This document shows positions 4,583 to 5,198 of a stretch of 5,198 nucleotides of DNA, in pieces. The first letter of the stretch is position 1, and each line of letters begins with the position of its first letter. A model generated the notes under the pieces. That model saw only the letters and a list, made by a program, of their open reading frames with translations, did not search any database and was not told the DNA's origin. The stretch is from contig CAMLEO010000393.1 in assembly GCA_946478975.1 (NCBI GenBank), positions 1-5,198 of the forward strand, given 5' to 3'. The stretch comes from an uncultured Steroidobacter sp. GTDB taxonomy: Bacteria > Pseudomonadota > Gammaproteobacteria > Steroidobacterales > Steroidobacteraceae. The translations under genes were made by a program, and so were the position numbers.

Positions 4583-5198
4583 TCAACGGGCGCTGCGAGC
4601 TAGTCGCAGCGCCATTAGAACCACGGTTCCGCTAATCATGACGGCTAGCGCGACGTAACCTGCATTCTGCGATCGGGCATACACGATGCTCGAATAGAGC
4701 AGGTACGCGCAGGTCGCGATGAAGATCAGCGGCAGCACCGGATAGAAAGGCACGCGGAAGGGACGGAGAGCTTGCGGATCGCGGCGGCGTAGCACGAGCA
4801 GTGCGAGGCCGCTCAGCATGAAAAAGAACCAGAACACCGGCGCGGTGAATTCGACCATGGTGGAGAAGCCATCTTTCTCCAACGCGCCGAAGACGATCAG
4901 CGCCAGTGCAATCGCTGTCTGAACGATGAAGCCGATGACCGGCGCGCTACGTCTTCCTTCCCAACTGCTCATGAATCGAAGCGGCGGCCAGTCGCGCGCG
5001 ACGGAATAGTTGCTGCGGGCACCGACGATCATCGTCGAGTTCATCGACGTCAGCGATGCAATTGCAACGATCACACCGAGCACCTGTCCGCCGACAGGGC
5101 CGAGCGCCTGCTCGATCACATCCACGCCGACCGCTTTGCTCGCTTTGAGCTGTTCGAAGCCGAGGCCATGCAATACACCGCCCACGAATACCAGGTAC
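4583..5198 (-). CDS. APC-family amino-acid permease (C-terminal part, cut by window edge)
   Basis: About 205 codons run from the right edge to a TGA at 4585-4583. The first visible residues are YLVFVGGVLHG. The GTG at 5185 is an internal valine and not the start, because the frame stays open to 5198. Roughly five hydrophobic segments are visible: GGQVLGVIVAIASLTSM, then APVIGFIVQTAIALALIVFG, FTAPVFWFFFMLSGLALLVL, FYPVLPLIFIATCAYLLYSS and YVALAVMISGTVVLMAL. Between them are the APC-type GARSNYSVARDWPPL loop and the RRRDPQALRPFRVPFYP loop. These are the last transmembrane helices of a 12-helix APC superfamily inner-membrane transporter. The neighbouring lysine-type operon makes lysine or another amino acid a reasonable substrate guess, but no residue here proves specificity. 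It is convergent with the dehydrogenase. A strong hairpin overlaps its last codons. Confidence 0.9.
   Translation of the reverse strand, partial: YLVFVGGVLHGLGFEQLKASKAVGVDVIEQALGPVGGQVLGVIVAIASLTSMNSTMIVGARSNYSVARDWPPLRFMSSWEGRRSAPVIGFIVQTAIALALIVFGALEKDGFSTMVEFTAPVFWFFFMLSGLALLVLRRRDPQALRPFRVPFYPVLPLIFIATCAYLLYSSIVYARSQNAGYVALAVMISGTVVLMALRLARSAR
4589..4613. terminator. 10-bp-stem hairpin at the convergent gene junction
   Basis: GGCGCTGCGA (4589-4598) pairs perfectly with TCGCAGCGCC (4604-4613) around a GCTAG loop. It begins 16 nt after the dehydrogenase stop, and lies within the last codons of the permease on the other strand. It could end transcription from the plus-strand operon. Neither strand has a T-run beyond the stem, so it is not a classic rho-independent terminator. 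It may act bidirectionally or protect 3' ends. A smaller GAACC-AC-GGTTC repeat follows at 4618-4629. Confidence 0.5.

Noticed and set aside
5185..5185. GTG at 5185 as the start of a short 200-residue membrane protein
   Set aside because: The frame is open to the window edge, with in-family hydrophobic sequence upstream (YLVF). The visible part corresponds to only the C-terminal half of an APC permease.

Overview
The window looks like chromosomal DNA of a GC-rich proteobacterium. Long open antisense frames, strong GGAG-type ribosome sites and the gene content would suit a gammaproteobacterium of the Xanthomonadales/Nevskiales/Steroidobacter type, but the taxonomy is a guess. There is no rRNA, tRNA, CRISPR array or insertion sequence. 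Coding density is high and the only intergenic gaps are about 80 to 120 bp. Two genes run off the edges: a radical SAM protein at the left and an amino-acid permease at the right.

Left part (1-1410). The N-terminal 58 codons of a radical SAM protein of the putative DNA modification/repair family lie on the minus strand. Just upstream of its start is a perfect 16-bp palindrome that overlaps a plausible -10 element. Divergent from it is a small VOC/glyoxalase-fold protein on the plus strand. This is followed tail to tail by a minus-strand type II toxin-antitoxin operon with a ParD-like antitoxin and a RelE/ParE-like toxin. The antitoxin very probably starts at a TTG codon behind a perfect AAGGAGG. 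A TTGACA promoter embedded in inverted and direct repeats, the likely autoregulatory operator, lies upstream.

Right part (1411-5198). This looks like a lysine or aminoadipate-semialdehyde catabolic module. An Lrp/AsnC-type regulator (minus) is divergent from a two-gene plus-strand operon. The first gene encodes a saccharopine-dehydrogenase-fold enzyme that most resembles lysine 6-dehydrogenase. The second encodes an ALDH7 (antiquitin-like) alpha-aminoadipate-semialdehyde dehydrogenase, which begins 9 bp after the first gene stops. Together they would oxidise L-lysine (or saccharopine) to aminoadipate semialdehyde and then to L-2-aminoadipate, with the Lrp protein as probable local regulator. 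A convergent APC-family amino-acid permease ends 10 bp from the dehydrogenase. A 10-bp-stem hairpin marks that convergent junction. No lysine-ketoglutarate reductase domain is visible.

Most genes are recognisable family members. The points most worth a second look are the palindrome-controlled, possibly leaderless radical SAM gene, the identity of the first lysine enzyme, the toxin-antitoxin control region, and the toxin's unusual SPK-repeat basic tail.
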